From: Methylocystis sp. Sn-Cys
GTDB lineage: Bacteria > Pseudomonadota > Alphaproteobacteria > Rhizobiales > Beijerinckiaceae
Assembly: GCF_016745395.1 (NCBI RefSeq)
Contig: NZ_JAERVJ010000001.1
Coordinates: 558,001 to 622,000, forward strand
Length of the DNA stretch: 64,000 nt
Direction of reading: 5' to 3'
How positions within the stretch are numbered: the stretch's first letter is position 1; each line of letters begins with the position of its first letter. Shown here in pieces: positions 62,337-64,000 of the stretch. Made by a program: the position numbers and the translations under genes. Under the pieces are notes generated by a model. The model worked only from the letters and a program-made list of their open reading frames with translations. It was not told the origin of the DNA and did no database searches.

Positions 62337-62825
62337 TCACTCCTGCGCCGGCGCCTTCAGATGGCCGCGCCGCCGGTCCCGTTGCCTCATCAACGTGTCG
62401 GCGGCGTCGATTTCCGCGTAAGCGAGCTTTATCTCCAGGGCGAAGGCGACGAGCGCCGCAGTGAAAAGCCCCATGGCGATCATGAACAGAAACCCCGCGC
62501 CGAATTCGTGACGGAAGCGGAAAAACGCCGATGCGAAGGCGACGATGACGAGAAAGCTCGTCACGACGCAGCTCGCCACGCCCCAATAGATCGAGCGGTG
62601 GACCAGCACGGCGCGCCGCCGCAGGATCGGCACCTCGACCTTGCGATGCGCCTGGGCGTGTCCGTCGTCGAGATCGGCAAGCTCGCGCGCGCGATCCACG
62701 ATCCGATCCTGCCGTGAGACGAGCACGCCCAAAAGCTGCGCCTCGGCGGCGAGCAGAAAGGCCGGGCCGGTCACCTGGGAGATGACGATGGAAAGCTGCT
62801 CGATGGTCGGCGCGTCGAAAAGCAT
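62337..62825 (-). CDS. DUF2721 family membrane protein
   Basis: The protein is 162 residues with three hydrophobic segments (about 15-40, 78-100 and 108-130). The order ISQVTGPAFLLAAEAQLLGVLVSRQDRIVDRARELAD, a basic loop, then IYWGVASCVVTSFLVIVAFASAFF matches DUF2721. The function is unknown. It is divergent from ccmI. Confidence 0.82.
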   Translation of the reverse strand: MLFDAPTIEQLSIVISQVTGPAFLLAAEAQLLGVLVSRQDRIVDRARELADLDDGHAQAHRKVEVPILRRRAVLVHRSIYWGVASCVVTSFLVIVAFASAFFRFRHEFGAGFLFMIAMGLFTAALVAFALEIKLAYAEIDAADTLMRQRDRRRGHLKAPAQE

Positions 62826-62953
62826 GGGCGGTCCCGCGTAAAACAGTTCGTCGGCGCATCTTATACCGGTTCGTGGCCCCCCGGAGCGGGGGACGGCGGC
62901 GCAAGCTGCATTTCTCTTCCAAAGCGCCCGGCAAAGCCTTAAACAGCGCTTCC

Positions 62954-64000
62954 ATGATGTGGCTCATTTTCGCTCTCCTCACCGGCGCCGCGGTTATGGC
63001 CGTCCTCCTGCCGCTCGCCATGCGGGGCGAGACGAAAGACGCGGGCGCCGCCGACATCGCCTTTTTCGAGGAGCAGCTCGCCGAGATCGCGCGCGAGCGC
63101 GCGGAGGGCCGCCTCGACCCGGTCGAAGCCGAGGCCGCGAAGACCGAGGCCGCCCGGCGCCTGCTGCGCGCCGAAGCGGCTCCGAAGGCGCGGGCCGAGG
63201 GCTCCCGCAAGGCGGCGCTCGTGGCGGCGCTTGCGGCGATGGTCATTGTCCCGGCGGTCTCGCTGCCGCTCTATCTGCGCCTCGGCAAAGTCGAAATGCC
63301 CGACATGCCGCTGACGGCGCGGCTCGACTCCCAGCCCGACAAGGGCGATCTCGCCGGCGCCGTCGCCCGCATCGAACAGCATTTGCGCGAGCATCCAGAG
63401 GATGGCCGCGGCTTCGAGGTGGTGGCCCCCTATTACCTGCGCTCCGGGCGCGGCGAGGAGGCGATCGACGCTTATTCCAAGGCCTTGAAGCTCCTCGGGG
63501 CCACGGCGGAGCGCCACGCCAATCTGGGGCAGGCGCGCATGATCGTCGCCGAAGGCAAGGTCACGCCGCAGGCGCGGCAGGATTTCGAGGCGGCGCTGGC
63601 GCTCGACCCCGGCAATGTGATGGCCGCCTATTATCTCGGCGTCGGCGCAGAGCAGGCGGGCGAGAAGGACAAGGCCGTCGGGATTTTCGAGAAGCTCGAA
63701 GCCGAGGCCTCGGCCGACGCGTCCTATCTCCCGGCCGTGAAGCGCCGGCTGGCGGCGTTGCGGGGCGAAGACGCGCAAGAGCGGCCGCCCTTCGCGCAGG
63801 GGCCCGCGAGCGCGCAGGGCAAGGCCATCGCCGCCATGCCGGCCGACGAGCGCGCGGCGACGATCAAGGGCATGGTCGACAAGCTTGCGTCGCGGCTGGA
63901 GAGCAAGGGCGACGACGTCGAAGGCTGGCTGCGGCTCATCCGCGCCTATAGCGTGCTGTCGGAACCCGAAAAGGCGAAAAAGGCTGTCGAGGACGCCCGC
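62954..64000 (+). CDS. ccmI: Cytochrome c biogenesis protein CcmI/CycH, 3' end cut by window edge
   Basis: The frame starts at ATG 62954 (MMWLIFALLTGAAVMAVLLPLAM) and stays open to the window end, giving 349 residues. Two membrane helices (about 3-22 and 90-112) flank the cytoplasmic coil FFEEQLAEIARERAEGRLDPVEAEAAKTEAARRLL. A periplasmic TPR-like domain follows (EEAIDAYSKALKLLGATAERHANLGQA). This is the layout of CcmI, which carries apocytochrome c to the haem lyase. The remaining ccm genes probably follow to the right. Confidence 0.9.
   Translation, partial: MMWLIFALLTGAAVMAVLLPLAMRGETKDAGAADIAFFEEQLAEIARERAEGRLDPVEAEAAKTEAARRLLRAEAAPKARAEGSRKAALVAALAAMVIVPAVSLPLYLRLGKVEMPDMPLTARLDSQPDKGDLAGAVARIEQHLREHPEDGRGFEVVAPYYLRSGRGEEAIDAYSKALKLLGATAERHANLGQARMIVAEGKVTPQARQDFEAALALDPGNVMAAYYLGVGAEQAGEKDKAVGIFEKLEAEASADASYLPAVKRRLAALRGEDAQERPPFAQGPASAQGKAIAAMPADERAATIKGMVDKLASRLESKGDDVEGWLRLIRAYSVLSEPEKAKKAVEDAR

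Noticed and set aside
62959..63951. 330-codon plus-strand frame near the right edge
   Set aside because: It is out of frame with ccmI, which starts at 62954 and shows clear membrane and TPR-like features; the alternative is Arg/Gly-rich shadow sequence.

Overview
The window comes from a GC-rich alphaproteobacterial methanotroph, most likely a type II (Methylocystis/Methylosinus-like) member of the Rhizobiales. The strongest evidence is an intact pmoC (816-1586), a particulate methane monooxygenase subunit whose three putative copper ligands are all present. Supporting evidence is a bacteriohemerythrin, a gcvT-gcvH-gcvPA-gcvPB operon behind a tandem glycine riboswitch, and many Rhizobiales-type conserved proteins (TIGR02302/DUF4175, DUF992, DUF2147, IalB, aa3 oxidase subunit IV). 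This is a chromosomal segment dominated by housekeeping genes. I saw no rRNA, tRNA, CRISPR array, prophage or intact insertion sequence.

Layout. 1-2.5 kb: a GlxA-type regulator divergent from a lone pmoC, then ygfZ. 2.6-7.4 kb: a dihydroorotase, then an Lrp-type regulator divergent from an ornithine cyclodeaminase and an arginine dihydrolase/DDAH-like enzyme (a probable arginine-to-proline module), and two small secreted proteins. 7.6-14.6 kb: small conserved proteins, a TIGR02302 membrane protein, a HIG1-like protein, a cobalamin adenosyltransferase, an AT-rich orphan gene and mutL. 14.8-19.5 kb: the glycine cleavage operon. 19.7-29.2 kb: a 679-residue protein of unknown function, HdeA, DUF992, a di-haem peroxidase, an S24 repressor, a Kef-type antiporter, DUF2147 and a glycosyltransferase. 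29.3-36.7 kb: a hydrolase, metX-metW, a Crp/Fnr regulator, DUF1636, ppa, a sigma/anti-sigma pair and fabI. 36.8-41.7 kb: a ParD antitoxin with a wrecked toxin, two M16 peptidases and lspA. 41.7-47.4 kb: CIRCE-groESL, an oxidase subunit and pntA1-pntA2-pntB. 47.5-55.6 kb: a TonB-linked uptake locus (TonB receptor, two DUF2946-like Cys/His proteins, exbB-exbD-tonB, a secreted TonB-C-terminal-like protein, a Cys-rich beta-propeller and a thioredoxin-like protein) that I infer handles a metal, possibly copper. 55.8-64 kb: bacteriohemerythrin, an adenylate-forming-enzyme remnant coupled to a peptide-binding protein, IalB, purB, DUF2721 and a truncated ccmI.

Functional themes. Several genes fit a methane-oxidising, serine-cycle cell: pmoC, an O2-binding hemerythrin, glycine cleavage, proton-driven transhydrogenase for NADPH, and cytochrome/oxidase biogenesis. 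The TonB locus would fit copper supply for pMMO, but its substrate cannot be read from sequence.

The most distinctive feature is how small palindromic repeats have shaped genes. At least three dispersed families (A, 6 copies; B, 8 copies; C, 2 sites) sit directly after stop codons. One A copy lies in frame inside the signal peptide of a thioredoxin-like protein, another truncates a ParE-like toxin, and a B copy supplies the last codons and stop of gcvPB beside a diverged duplicate of that gene's 3' end.
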